Assembly (NCBI GenBank): GCA_051453625.1
Contig: JBOZIK010000001.1
Location: 114,950,075-114,991,340, forward strand
Reading direction: 5' to 3'
Length of the DNA: 41,266 nt
From: Welwitschia mirabilis
Taxonomy: Eukaryota; Gnetophyta; Gnetopsida; Welwitschiales
Positions 21,581-33,460 of this stretch are shown in pieces (the stretch's first letter is position 1; every line of letters begins with the position of its first letter). The notes below the pieces were generated by a model, which made no database searches, was not told the origin of the DNA, and saw only the letters and a program-made list of their open reading frames with translations. Made by a program: the position numbers and the translations under genes.

Positions 21581-22079
21581 TGTCCTTAAATATTACTCTC
21601 ATTAAGTTTTTTATAAAACATTCTTGTTCTAGTCTTTGCTTTAATTTTTTATTTAATTATTATTTATTTCTTTTCTTAAATAACTAGAAACAGAATTTTT
21701 ATTCATAAATTCTTCTTCATTAGACACATCTATACTAATGTTAGATTTTCTTCATTCACCATTACATAAGTTAGAAAATCCTCATTATAACCCATGATAA
21801 GTGCATGACAAACTTTTATCATCTAGCTTATGTGTATTTATTTTAAAAAACATACACAATCAAGATAAACAAAGGTGCTATAAATGAGTGACAAAAGATT
21901 TCTAAGTACACTAATATGCATCTAGTATCTCAAAATACATATTGTCATCTTGATTGTAATCCAAAAATGCTTTGACATATTTACATCTTTCAACATGCCT
22001 CTTATTCTTACAAAAACTTGGAGTTTATATGCATCAACAACAAAAACTGTGAAGATAAAATAGGAAAAGGACAGAACAA
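21581..22079. other. gene-free AT-rich spacer
   Basis: I see nothing beyond AT-rich sequence that may continue the copia relic upstream on the minus strand. Confidence 0.35.
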
Positions 22080-22390
22080 GAAGGGCTATAAATATGCAAT
22101 TTTATGTCATAAAACCCTCAAAGATACAGGAAATCATCTACAAGATAAGAAAAACCTCTATTATGAGCCATGCAAATGAACTTCTCCTCTTAAAATATGC
22201 AAGCATTTAAAGGGTTTTTGCCTCACCCCAAGCATGAAAACTACACATCTCACTCTTTATTTTGCCATATGTCTGATCTTGACTTTAAATTAAAAAATTG
22301 TAAATAGGCTACCATTCCTTTGCAACATTACAACATAATATAATAACTCTAATACAAGAATTGGCTTCGCATCATAATAATCTCCCACTT
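22080..22390 (-). repeat. LTR-like repeat A (pair with 26270-26640)
   Basis: This roughly 300-bp segment is a diverged copy, in the same orientation, of 26270-26640. Shared landmarks are the CCTCTATTA block, a GTTTTTGCCTC-type stretch followed by AGCATGAAAACT, and CCTTTGCAACATTA followed by TAATACAAGA. On the minus strand it is preceded by AAGTGGGAGATT, which looks like a copia polypurine tract at the start of a 3' LTR. Read this way the two repeats would be the LTRs of a minus-strand element. Confidence 0.45.
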
Positions 22391-22482
22391 AAATACAAAT
22401 CTACCTTCTTCATCAATATGGAGTAGCTAGAATAACAATATGACCTTAAACATCAAAGGATGTTATCAAATCATGTCCAGTT

Positions 22483-22562
22483 TTGCATAAATCTTGTTAC
22501 CATCTTACTTGCCAAATCACCTCCCATGTTGCATAAATCTTATTACCATGTTACCTCCCATT
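22483..22562 (+). repeat. short local duplication
   Basis: The phrase TTGCATAAATCTTRTTACCAT recurs at about 22483 and 22531, each followed by a CTTACTTG/GTTACCTCC variant. This is a diverged duplication of roughly 48 bp. Confidence 0.5.
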
Positions 22563-23368
22563 GAAACATCCATTAACATGACTAAAGCATCCATGCCATA
22601 AGTAAGCACAATAGGGTAGATCTTAGTAAAGAAGAACTAAGTTACCATTTGCTAAAGTAGACACAAGTCAAATTAAAACTTTAAATTTGATAATATCATG
22701 ATGAGTGTTTTAGTAAAGAATAAACAAAAAAAATGATGAATTAGTCATTCATGATAACAATGTGCTATTCAAGTTACCATATCCACATAACTCTATGTGA
22801 ATAAAAGTGAACCCTAATCAAATAGGTATGTTTATCAAAATTTTGAAAATCCATAGATTAAGGGAATTACATTTACAGTGAAATAATTTCATAAATCCGT
22901 AAAGATAAAATGAATACACATGCTATGAGAGTAATAGATGTAAGATTGATGTGAAAAAAATTAACTATATTCATCATTTCTGCAATGTTAGAGTGCAAGC
23001 AAATAAATGAAAGAACAACAAAGAAAGTAGATGAAAGTAGAATGCGTAGTCAACAAAGCAAATAAAGAGGACACACAATAAAGAACATAAAAATCATGGT
23101 GAAAACCTCTAGTAACTCGTTTTCGCTGAATGAAAATCATCTAACTCATGAAAGTGATTAAAGTAAAAACAAACTAAATTTAGATGTAAAAATTGTGATA
23201 ATTTTCTAAAATATAACTTTCATAAACTTTTATATGCTTATTTGTTGCTAATACAATATATATAATAATTATTATGCTTTAGAATTAATACCACAAAGTT
23301 ATTTTGTAATGTCATGATCAATGTTAGAATGGTTATGTCATATATTATGAATATGTATAAATAACAAT
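22563..23368. other. gene-free AT-rich spacer
   Basis: I see no gene. It would be internal DNA of the element bounded by the two LTR-like repeats, if that element is real, but no pol motif is visible. Confidence 0.35.
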
Positions 23369-23520
23369 GCCAAGGGTGGTAGTTTAAGTAATAAAACAAT
23401 TGTCTTCCATTTAGTATATTATGGATTCAAACCTTTGGATGATTTGTTGGGCATAGTATGAGGTTCTAGCACAATTATGGCAATCGTGGTGGCTGTATTT
23501 TCAAGGGGAGTTACAGTTAC
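23369..23520 (+). mobile_element. SINE-like fragment, copy 1
   Basis: GGTGGTAGTTTAAG at about 23375 can serve as a degenerate A-box and GGATTCAAACC at 23423 as a B-box, at a tRNA-like distance. The bases after the B-box (TTTGGATGATTTG...) match the same position in 26955-27115, so two copies of one family are present. Confidence 0.35.
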
Positions 23521-25062
23521 TAAAAGTTTCAATTTAAACATCCTTTGACAATATAATAGAATATTTGTAATACAGTATGTCAAAAATTTTCAAAATATTA
23601 TATAATAGATTATTATTTTGCTTCTATATCATAAAGTTTGCAAATTATTCTTACCAAAACAGAACTAAAGTTTAATGTAGATTCTTATGTTCATTGAAGG
23701 TGCAAAGTTAGGTATTTCTCTTAAATGAAAAGATGAGGATAAGGTTATATATCAAATAAAGAATGAGAGTTAACCTAATGTTCTTTATTACACTATACAT
23801 CTCTCTCAAATCTTGCTTCCTCTTTCACATTTTTTTGTGGAAGGTACATTTCTTAATCCTTATTTCTAAATTTGTTTTTCTTTCTTTTAATAAAATAATA
23901 ATTCCAGCTTGATATATTGACAAGACAGATAATAATCTTATGACACTTGTTAATGCATGTTATGGATCTAGAATGCCTCCTCTAAGCCTTAGATTGGTTC
24001 TAAAGGACATTTGTTTCAATACAACATGTCTTCCTCATCATCATATGTGAATATAAGAACTTTTTCTTATTATGCTTTAGTATGACACCTCTTTTTCATT
24101 ATTGTGTATCAGTACAAGACCCATCAAAGGCATGTGATAGGTTTATGAAGATGTATGAAACTCATGTTAATCTTTGAGCATGATTCTTTGTGTAATACAA
24201 ATAAAGAAGACTATGACAAAACTTTAGAAGCTATCCAACATTAGATGCAAGATTTTGGAGAGATATATAGATGATACTCTATTGTTAAAATTTCTTAGCA
24301 ACATTTTAAAAGAACAAATAAATAGGACTTTGAAATAAGTTTAAAGCATTTTCAAAAGAAAAAAAAGAAAAATGATAGAAAATGATAGGAGGAGGGGAAT
24401 GAGAGGTAAGAGATGTAGCATTCTCAAATATTTGTATTAGAATTACTCTCATATTTTAAATAGCATAATATAAATCTAAGACTCCTTCAAATTACCATAT
24501 CTTCCTATTTTAATGCATAACATGCCAAGAAAATCTTGTAATTGTTGGAAAGTATGAAAAATTCTAAATATAGAATTTATAACATTAAAATTAAATAATA
24601 AGAGAGTGTTAAAGACACTATTTTATTAAAAGAACAATTGTCTATTAATCTTGAAGGCTGCAAACATTTATGAGTTATTACTTAGAAGTTAAAGATGAAA
24701 TCCAAATTAAAATCATTATTCCTAAGCATGTGAAAAATATCTAATAAGAAAATAAAAGTAATGGTAAATCCAAAAAAAACAATAAATGGAAAAGCTAGTT
24801 TAACAAATACCCTTTAGAGGGAACAAAACAATAGCACAAAGAAAAATCTATAAAAAGAATGAGCAAAAAGCCTTACAAGACAAAGTAATTTATAGTTGCT
24901 TGGTGCACAAGCATACTTTACTTTCAAAGGATTTAATTTCTTTTCCCTAGTTTCCTTAAAGAAAAGCATAATACAACTAGTTAATTATTTTATAAATGGA
25001 TCAACATTGACCTTGTAATTGTAACATTTTGGGCTCAGCTACAATTGCTACAAAAGCATCGT
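23521..25062. other. gene-free AT-rich spacer
   Basis: No supported gene or element. Confidence 0.35.
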
Positions 25063-25300
25063 GATGAAGATCATAAACTGAGTGTCTAGAAAGAGATAAT
25101 GGATACAAACTACTACAATGTAAGAGTAGGAAAATGGAAGACACATACAAGAATTCAAATTGATAGTATATAGGCTATCTTGATGAAGATCATAAATTGA
25201 GTACTTAGAAAGAGATAGCGGATACAAAATAGTATAATGTAAGAGTTGAAAAAACAGAAGACATATAGAAGAATTCAAAATGATACTATGTAGGCTATGC
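25063..25300 (+). repeat. 119-bp tandem duplication
   Basis: Unit 1 starts GATGAAGATCATAAACTGAG at 25063; unit 2 starts GATGAAGATCATAAATTGAG at 25182. The whole 119 bp is repeated with scattered substitutions and no large gap. A minus-strand ORF crosses both units (25048-25278) and merely reflects the repeat. Confidence 0.85.
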
Positions 25301-26269
25301 CTCTGTGATATGATTGTTGGATGTGGTGGATATAGACACTAAAGGTCTACTGCCCATCCAAAACTTATAAAAGGCTAAAGGACATAGAAAAAACAATGCT
25401 AACGTGGTTGAGAGTGATAAAACTCATCATATAAAATCGAATGTTATTAATCTTCAACAATAAGGAAACTAATTCTTATCTCGCAATGGTTGGCTACCAT
25501 TGATTGTTGGGAGGTCTATCTTCTTCCTCTCAGTTTCACAATTTTGTAGAGGTATTTGTCTATCTTTGAGGGTGATTACCCATCTAGCTTGTAGCCATAG
25601 TAGTTGGAAAGACATGTTCAAGCTTCTACTAAATTTGTTGTAATCTATCAAGAAGAGTTGTAAATCAAAAGTCTCCAAGTTTGGATCCCTTAAGGTTATT
25701 GATCATCATCAAAATATATTATAATATGGAATTAAGTAAATATGTACTATTGAGATAAGCATAATCAAGGGTTAAGGATATTGAAATGAGTGCTAACTAA
25801 GATCTAAATATGGCATTGTTCTCGAGAGAATACACATGGATTAGAAATCAAGAAAGTTTTATCATAATAGAGTATCATAAATAATTATTACTCCTTGACA
25901 AATGATATTCAAGCAAATATCCATTGCAAATTAAAAGCTCTCCACCAAATAGTGTTTCTTAAGGACTAGAACCATGTCCTTTCAAAACCCCTTGATATCT
26001 GGAGATCTCACATCAAACTGTGGAAACAAACATAACCCAATCTCAATGTTACTCAAAAGAATTCTAAGGCCATTAGTTTCTATGAACTATACCAATTCCT
26101 TCAACTTCATTCTATACATCCTAAAAAAAATATAAATTGCTCTCTACACAAAACCATTTGAGTACAAACGAGGTGAAAGATCCTTGGTCAACCTTCTCTT
26201 AACCTCTGCACTACCTTCCTATTATGCAATTACACACTTAGGGATCCAAACCTACCTTTTGTTAACAAT
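25301..26269. other. gene-free spacer
   Basis: I see no gene. The minus-strand ORF at 25469-25678 shows no recognisable domain. Confidence 0.35.
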
Positions 26270-26640
26270 CATTATAAGAAATCATGATCCATCAAATGCA
26301 TAAATTTACATGGTAAAACCTTAAAAGCAAAGGGAAACCTCCATAAGAAAAGGAAGGTCTCTATTACTAGTCATGGAAATAAACTTATTTGTCATACAAT
26401 GTACAAGGATCCAAAACTTTTAATAGGTGAGGTTTTTTACCTCTGTGAAGCTTGAAAACTATAAATATCAACCTTCATTTATTCATATGTATTGCTTTAG
26501 ATTTGAATTTTTAAATGCAACGTGTGAATGGACCACTAAAGCTTATCCTTCCTTTGCAACATTATGACATAGCAGATGAACTTTAATACAAGATTTGGTT
26601 GTATACCTTATTATTTGTCATCTCTTAACATAATTTTACT
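26270..26640 (-). repeat. LTR-like repeat B (pair with 22080-22390)
   Basis: Diverged copy of the segment at 22080-22390, same orientation and same order of landmarks. If the pair are LTRs of a minus-strand element, this is the 5' LTR and the internal part is about 3.9 kb. Confidence 0.45.
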
Positions 26641-26954
26641 TATTCTATAAACAACACCATCTAATTATTGTTTATAGGATTTGTGAGTTAATGTTGAATC
26701 CCTTGTTGCGGTAAGATATTCTTTAAGATTCATTCTTTGTAAGCTCCTTCTACTATGCTCCTACAGTCTGAGAGAAGTATTTATATTCATTTTCTTCATA
26801 TTCTTTCCATTTTTATTTTAATTACTTTCAAAATTTTTAAGAAATGATGTTTCGAACTTAGGAAAGAAGTCTATTTTTGCTAACCTCATCAAAGAATAAT
26901 TGCAAGTACCTCTTTCTTTTCAATTAGTTTTCCATTAATCCATATAAATTTGTG

Positions 26955-27115
26955 TGCCAAAGGAATGACAGTCCAATTGATGAAACACTCATTCTCCATC
27001 CGAAAAGTTGTGAGTTCAAATTTTGGATGATTTGATAGGTATACTCTTAGGTCTTGAGCATAAAGAAATCATTCGTTCGTGGTCACTAAATGTTTCAACA
27101 TCCCCCTCCCAAATA
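26955..27115 (+). mobile_element. SINE-like fragment, copy 2
   Basis: A B-box-like GAGTTCAAATTTT at 27012 is followed by TGGATGATTTGATAGG, matching copy 1 at 23369-23520, and the next 70 bp keep weak similarity to it (CGTGGT block, then a C-rich/G-rich end). The ORF at 27023-27208 runs across it by chance. Confidence 0.35.
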
Positions 27116-28404
27116 GATTTTTATGAAGGACAACAGGATCATTTGAGCTTATTGGATATGAACTTAAATGGAACTACTACTTGTTTCGTTGAACATTTTG
27201 GACACTAGAAACATAGATTTTACTTATATTAAACCCTTCATTACATATAATTTATCATCCTAATAGTGATATTTCTTATCATTTACATATGTTTGCATAA
27301 ATATGAACCACACTTACTATTTGTGAGTTTTTATGTTGACTTGCAAGTCTGCATGGACTATGATGACTATTTCAAAGACTAGACCTATAGACCCCCCATT
27401 GGACCATGTTACACAATTATATTATCACATTACATTGATCCTGTACTCCCAGTTCTAAACTAGAATATGACATTTTATCAACTAATATAACCCATTTTTG
27501 AGTGCATTAAGCTTTATTACAATTCTTAACAAGAGAATACTTATATCTTTGATTCCATTAGAATCACCTCCTAACATACTCTTTTGTAAGAATGTTTGTT
27601 CAACAATCAATTGAATTCTTGATTTTCTTTTAAACACATGCTTTGGTGCTTTGGAACTAACAAAGAAAGTTGCTTAATGTGGAGTTGTACCTACTTGCAC
27701 ACGATATACATGTTCATTACCATCTTTTGGTTATTCTTGTTTCCTTTTTGCTTTCTTGAACCCTCTTAATGTTTTTGATGTTTTTCCATTTCTCTTATTC
27801 ATTTCTTTCTCGTACATGTTTGTTATCATAAAAACCCTTCTTGTTTACAAGATTGTTTTGACGTTTGTTAGCATTTTATAGTAGCGACTTTTCTTTAATG
27901 TAGAAGTATCTTTGTTGTTCTTGATCCTGTACTTGCACATTCTTCTTCAGTTAAAATGTATTTGGTTCTTTGGTTATCTCGACCACCATCAAGAACTTTG
28001 TTTTTATAGCTATAGAAAGCTAAAGAATGTCCATTTTCTTGTTTTTCAACTAAAATAATCTCATATTACTATAATATATTTATTTCATTATTTCAACCAA
28101 AGTAAACATACAAAGCTATAGGTGATCAATGCACTAGGAGTAATTAGGATTACTTGCTCTTCAAAAGTACTTACAAGATCGTTATCAACCTTTCAAAATT
28201 CATTTTCTTTAGTAAATAGTAGTAAAGTAATCAAAGGACAAAGAAAATGATAATTTTTAAAGAATAATAATAATTATCTTTCTCCTCAAGATGTGTTTCC
28301 TTTTTAACAGTGTTCTTACCGTTCCACATTTCTAACTTGTATGTATATTCCAGAATCATCACCGTTACCCTAATTTTGCAATCTCTCTACCTTAGCTTCT
28401 ATTT
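27116..28404. other. gene-free AT-rich spacer
   Basis: No supported gene or element. Confidence 0.35.
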
Positions 28405-28508
28405 GAAAACTTCCTATACTAATTTTCCAGTATTTCATTTTCCCCAAAGTTACCAATAGAAAACTTCCTATACTAATTTTCCAGTATTTCATTTTCCCCA
28501 AAGTTACC
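28405..28508 (+). repeat. 54-bp tandem duplication, 50 bp identical
   Basis: GAAAACTTCCTATACTAATT and the next 30 bases occur at 28405 and again at 28459 with no difference over 50 bp, joined by AATA. In this otherwise decayed DNA the identity points to a recent slippage event or an assembly artefact. Confidence 0.9.
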
Positions 28509-31049
28509 TTTGCTTTTGCAAATCTTCCTCTTAAGAAGAAAAACTCCACAAAGACCATCAAAGTTATACCAAGGATCCTTTTAGACTAAAATTGTCTGCT
28601 GGAAACTTCTAATAATAAAAGTAAAATCCAACACTATGTAAACAAAGAAGTTTACTCGGGCTTATAAAACTAGTAATATTTCCTTAGAAAGTAGTCAAGA
28701 AGAAAAACATTGAATATTTTAAGGAAATGGTATTAAAGAGTAAAAAATAATCCTTTTTCGCCTTTTTTCAAGAGAAAAGTCTGATTGGACAATACTCATT
28801 TGCATTTATGTTTTAACCCAAAAATTCTAGATCCATAGGCCCAACGATGTTTTGAGCACCACATGAGCCACATGTAGAGCACAATGCAATTAAACATTCT
28901 ACGAAACATAAAAAGTGAAGTGATGGTCCAACTAATACCACTACTATCTTATAAAATGCATTACCCACTTTCTATATTAATTTTTAAAAAACAATACAAA
29001 GAAACTAAGTTATATTTTTTCATTCAGGTAAATATCTGAAGAAAAAGGTTCCCACACTTAAATGTTGGTTGGGGCATCCTTGACCCTACAGAACGTTGAC
29101 AAGGGAATTGTCCTGTTACAAAAGTCATTGTTTCTATGAAGGAGGGAAAAATTAGATGCCCAAGTAGTTGTACTGAACATTAAATACTAGAACATACATA
29201 TATGTAAAAAAAGTATACCTTCCAAGGGAATTCTTGTTAGTACCTCTATTTCGTAGAAACCCACAAAACTGCTAAACTATGAAGAGGATAATCTAGCATT
29301 TATTTGCTAACAACACCATAGAAAATAGTTTAATGTTCTTTCTATTCATAAATCTTTGAAGTCTTTCACACATTGTACTATAGATGCATTTCACAATGCA
29401 CTTGATTCTAATTCAAAAGAATAATTAAATTACTACTAGAATTCTATGATTAAGGGAAAGCATTTTGGTTTCATGGATCAAGACAGAGCTATTGATTACA
29501 TACAGAAACAAACAGGGAAACTTCAACAGATTTAACCTGTCTAACAGCTGACCATGAAACAAAAATGCAGCTAAGAATTAGAGGTTTTTGAGGCACAAAG
29601 TGATGATGACCTAAATGGCTTCCTCATAAAGGGAACCAAATTCTAACAAATCATGCATCATATAATTCTCTCTTCTAATATCCATTTTTTGTCATATCTT
29701 TAATCATTAATATGAAAGCTTTTTGTTGTTAAAGTCACTGTCCCATAATTATTAATTTATTTATTTCTCTCTCTCCATTTGTTTCGCAAATAACTTTAAA
29801 GGAAACTTCCCAACCTAAAAAGCCAAGTATCCAAGTCAAAGAACTAAGCTACACCATATGATTCACTAGGGGCAGCCACAAAGCCCAATTCCAGATAGTG
29901 CTAAAACACTATAAAAAGATTCTTCATGAATTTGCATTTACAGAGTATGTACGATAACCAAGAGTTTATATAGTTACCTTTATTTTAAAATTTAGTGCTT
30001 ACACTGTATTAACAAGTGATATGATGACGATCGTTTACCAATAAGATTCTCTCATCAAATTACCTGTAAATATAACAAATGCACTCTAGTCTGAGCATAA
30101 CAAAAGTAAGCTTCTTAAAGGTAAAAATAAAAGATTTAAAAAAATATCAATTTTCAAAAAACTACATAAACTAGTTTCAAGCATGTGACAAACAAATTCC
30201 TTTGCACAACTATCCTTCAGAAACCAACTTCTAATTTAATTAACATGCCTTAAGATACATGCTTAGTCGAGGTCTTACAAATGAGCTTGCTGGTGGATCA
30301 ACACGTACTGTGTAATGACTGTTTATGTTTCCACTTCTTCATTGTTTGTGGACTTGCATTTGAAAAATGTCTCCTTCATGCACACTCAAAGCACGCATTG
30401 TCAAATTAATAATGTCAAAGAAGGTCATTGTCCCTCGTCAACTTCATGATAAAATAAACATCCTTGATCATGAAAATGCTAAGTTAAGAGCCTAAAAGAG
30501 AAATAGGCGTAAACGGAATTATCAGACGACGAAAAATATGCATGACTTTGAAGCATTTGTGGCACACACATCTTACCACTTGGGAAAAATCTACTCTAAG
30601 GCACTAATTTCGTAATGAGCAAATTTAAAAGCTCCAACATTCAGGAGGCGGCTCAGCAATGCATTCCAGCATGAGATTAGAGGTTAAATCTCAATTTTGG
30701 GCACAATTTTTGATAGGTTATGATGACCAGAAACCTTTGCTGTCTAAGCAGCGCTCTGTAAAGAAATTAAAATAAGTTCTTATTTAAACACAACTTTAAT
30801 TATAAGCAAATACAATGCCCTCTAACAACGTTTAATTTGCTGGGGCAGTGATCTGGTAAAGACGTGGATCTTAATTTTGACCCTTTTCTAGAATATTGGC
30901 TCTAAACTTGGTCTCATTTTATTTCACAGTAAATGGAATCCGAAAAGAAAGAAAAGAAAAGCAAAAGAAAATCAAGAAAAGGGAAAAAAAGCTCTGCAGA
31001 GAGACCGTTCAATCAAGATGGAATAATGCGGGCTCTCGACGACATAGTT
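28509..31049. other. spacer downstream of the helicase exons
   Basis: No gene is supported. The part nearest 31050 must hold the 3' UTR of the minus-strand helicase fragment. The lysine-rich plus-strand ORF at 30896-31111 is the reverse of a pyrimidine tract. Confidence 0.35.
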
Positions 31050-31871
31050 TTAAGAAGCATGCTTTGAATCTTTTAAAGCAGCGAGAGGTTCGATTGCTTC
31101 TTGACCAATGAGAAGAAGTTTTCGTTTCTTCTCTCCAGAACTTCTGCTGTCAGAGCCCCATGAATTGGTAAATTGTTGTAGTTGCTGCTGAAGAAGTGTT
31201 GACATGCCGGCCTGCCGCAATCGAATACTGCTTAGATACCAATTACTAAAAATAACAGCAAATAACTTAGAAACGTGAGCACAAAGCATCAATGGACCCA
31301 GAGGCTAATACAAGCAGTCAATAAAATGATTTTGTCCTGGGAATTTTCGTTAGGTTTCTAGTATAAAAGCATAGAAAGTTGCAAATTAATCAAAATAAAA
31401 CTCTGTGATCTTGTGTAGAATAACAGCATTAGTCAGCAGGTTTATAACCGATGCCGTCTATGTAATTAATGAATTATTTTTTGGAGTATGAATTCATCAA
31501 AACCAGATTACAAGATTAACGTCCTTAATGACTACTCTCGTTACATATAGTGTATAGTAGAAAGTAAAAGTATCAATACCCCAGCAACAAACCGATGAGA
31601 AAGTGATTTGGGTTGGAGAGGGCGTGACAACATTTGATCGAGTTCCTGCAGGAGAAACTAGTCATTTATTGAGTGTCACTGAGAAATAAAGAAGGTTGAA
31701 TTTAGAATTCAGAGACGAATCATAGCATGCCTTTTGTAGTTGCCTTGCACGAGACCGTGCAGCCTTTTCCAACCTGGAGATCTTTACATTTTCTTCGTCA
31801 CTTTCGTTTGCCTCTAAATCAATCTCCAGGGCTTCAGCATTTCGTTTGTACCAATTCTTCTTTGCTTGGGT
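31050..31871 (-). CDS. C-terminal exons of a DEAD-box RNA helicase (RH13/DDX24/MAK5-like), partial
   Basis: Three exons, all phase 0, encode 122 residues of the region after the helicase core: 31871-31731 (KKNWYKRNAEALEIDLE, then RLEKAARSRARQLQK), 31645-31580 (ELDQMLSRPLQPKSL, then SHRFVAG) and 31211-31050 (AGMSTLLQQQL, then KRKLLLIGQEAIEPLAAL, stop). The motifs SRPLQPK, the FAG-G-S-LLQ segment and KRKL-(I/V)-(G/N)Q-EPLxAL are, as I recall the family, the tail of plant RH13, the DDX24/MAK5 type that acts in nucleolar 60S ribosome assembly. Introns are 85 nt (31730-31646) and 368 nt (31579-31212). The first has a GC donor (AAAAG|GCATGC) and acceptor CTCCTGCAG. The protein stops at KDSKHAS, before the basic tail family members usually have. 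No DEAD core exons were found upstream; DNA beyond 33 kb is transposon relics. It is either the end of a gene with a very long intron or a duplicated fragment. No frameshifts are seen. Confidence 0.65.
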
Positions 31872-33049
31872 CTGGAATACCAAAAATAAAAAAAAGATAT
31901 GATCAGAATATCAGTGGTTGCCTGAATGTTAACCAATCAACTTTAGAAGTTCTCAACCATAAGACCAATCATAGTATCATACTACTATAATCATGCAGTC
32001 AAAGTGTACTGCAAGTTGAAATTGACAATATGTTGTTTTGCATATTAGCTGCCTTTAAAATGTATTAAAGAGGCAGCAAGTTCATGACAACAAAGACAAC
32101 TAGCAAGGATATGGTTTCTTTTGTCCACAAACAGTTAACAAAAACTATGCAAGCCAAGCTTATTAGAAAGCCTCATTTCAATTCTCATCTCTCCGATTTT
32201 TAGAAATTCAACACATCCATGAACCCAGACTACCTGACACACCGCAAAGCAGAAAACTTCTTATGGAACTCTGTTTTATTAGTTAAGTGAGGCAATAAGA
32301 AACGTACAAGAACTAATGTCAGAAACCATTTTTATTTAGCCCTAGCACCTCTCGTCATCAAATGATTGGCATAGTGTTACAATCTATGACAGACAGTAAG
32401 AAGATGGCTCACGGACCCTTCACTTAAAGAATGATGACTGCTGTGTCTTCTTGTGAAAAACAATTTCACAAAAGGTAAATGACCTGCATCTTACTTAAGG
32501 TTTCTGCTACTACTTTTTTTTCAAAATGTTATTCTTTAAACCAAGTTTCATCTCTTTTTATCAAAATATTATTCTCTTTATTTTGTTCATCAAAACTGAC
32601 TTGCATCATACTTGAGATTTCTTCTATTTTTTCATATTTCATGTGTGTCCCTTTGCAATCCCTTTTTTGCATTTCTACTTTTGAATTCAACATTTCAATA
32701 TCAATGTCTAATTGTAAGCATCAATATAAGTATTGACAAAATTCCTTAATCCCTCCTTATGACCTTGAGCTCCTGGAGGTATTCAACTACTATGGCTTTA
32801 ATCTTTGTACATTGTAGCAAGACTCTGACTGGCCACCAAACGTGGCTAGGTGAAAAACTTGTCACTTGGCTTGACCTCGGGCTGACTTAGTACAAATTCG
32901 AGAATAAAAAAGAGTCACCAAATACTCTCATTTTTAAGCATTTCAAATACCATTTAAAGTATTTTAATGACATCTCTAGACTTGTTACATTACATTAAGC
33001 CATTTAAATGTAAAAGAGAAGACGCACTAACATTGTTGAGATTTGCCAA
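31872..33049. other. spacer or intron upstream of the helicase exons
   Basis: An acceptor GGTATTCCAG precedes the first helicase exon on the minus strand, so this DNA starts as intron if the gene is complete. I searched it for the preceding helicase segment by eye and found none. No other gene is seen. Confidence 0.4.
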
Positions 33050-33320
33050 TGTTAGTGGTTGGGCAAAAAAAACAAGAAAGAGAGGAGAATTTGAAAACCC
33101 TTTGAGTGTTATGATCTCCACTCTCAAGGGGATTGTTCCCTTTTTATATTAAACCATCAGGTCAACCTTACATGTGCTCCAAAACCCTAACATCTTGGTT
33201 TGGTGAGACTTCATGACTTTATGACATAAAATTACTTTACAACATTGACCCCCTCTAATATATTATATAGAATATGTAAGTACAACAACTGACATAATAT
33301 ATCTAGCTATGACCTTAACA
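33050..33320 (-). repeat. copia 3' LTR
   Basis: Directly after the PPT the minus strand starts TGTTAAGGTCATAGC; a candidate end CCACTAACA gives matching inverted termini TGTTA...TAACA and a 271-bp LTR. A TATA-like TATAAAAAGGG lies inside, near 33140. The 3' limit is tentative because no second LTR is available for comparison. Confidence 0.5.
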
Positions 33321-33330
33321 CTCCCCCTCA
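33321..33330 (-). promoter_or_regulatory. polypurine tract of the copia element
   Basis: TGAGGGGGAG immediately precedes the LTR start. The whole phrase CTTGAGGGGGAGTGTTA is the classical plant copia PPT plus LTR junction. Confidence 0.7.
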
Positions 33331-33460
33331 AGTCAGATTATAGATGAGAAACTCTACATGACTTGATCCAAGAAACAAGATTGCTCTTCCAAGAAACAAG
33401 ATTGCCCCCTACAAATGTATAGCATCCTGCAGTAGAATGCATGTCAACAACAGAACGTGC

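Noticed and set aside
30896-31111. Plus-strand ORF rich in K and E, overlapping the helicase 3' end
   Set aside because: It is antisense to the helicase exon and a pyrimidine tract; the minus strand has the family motifs.
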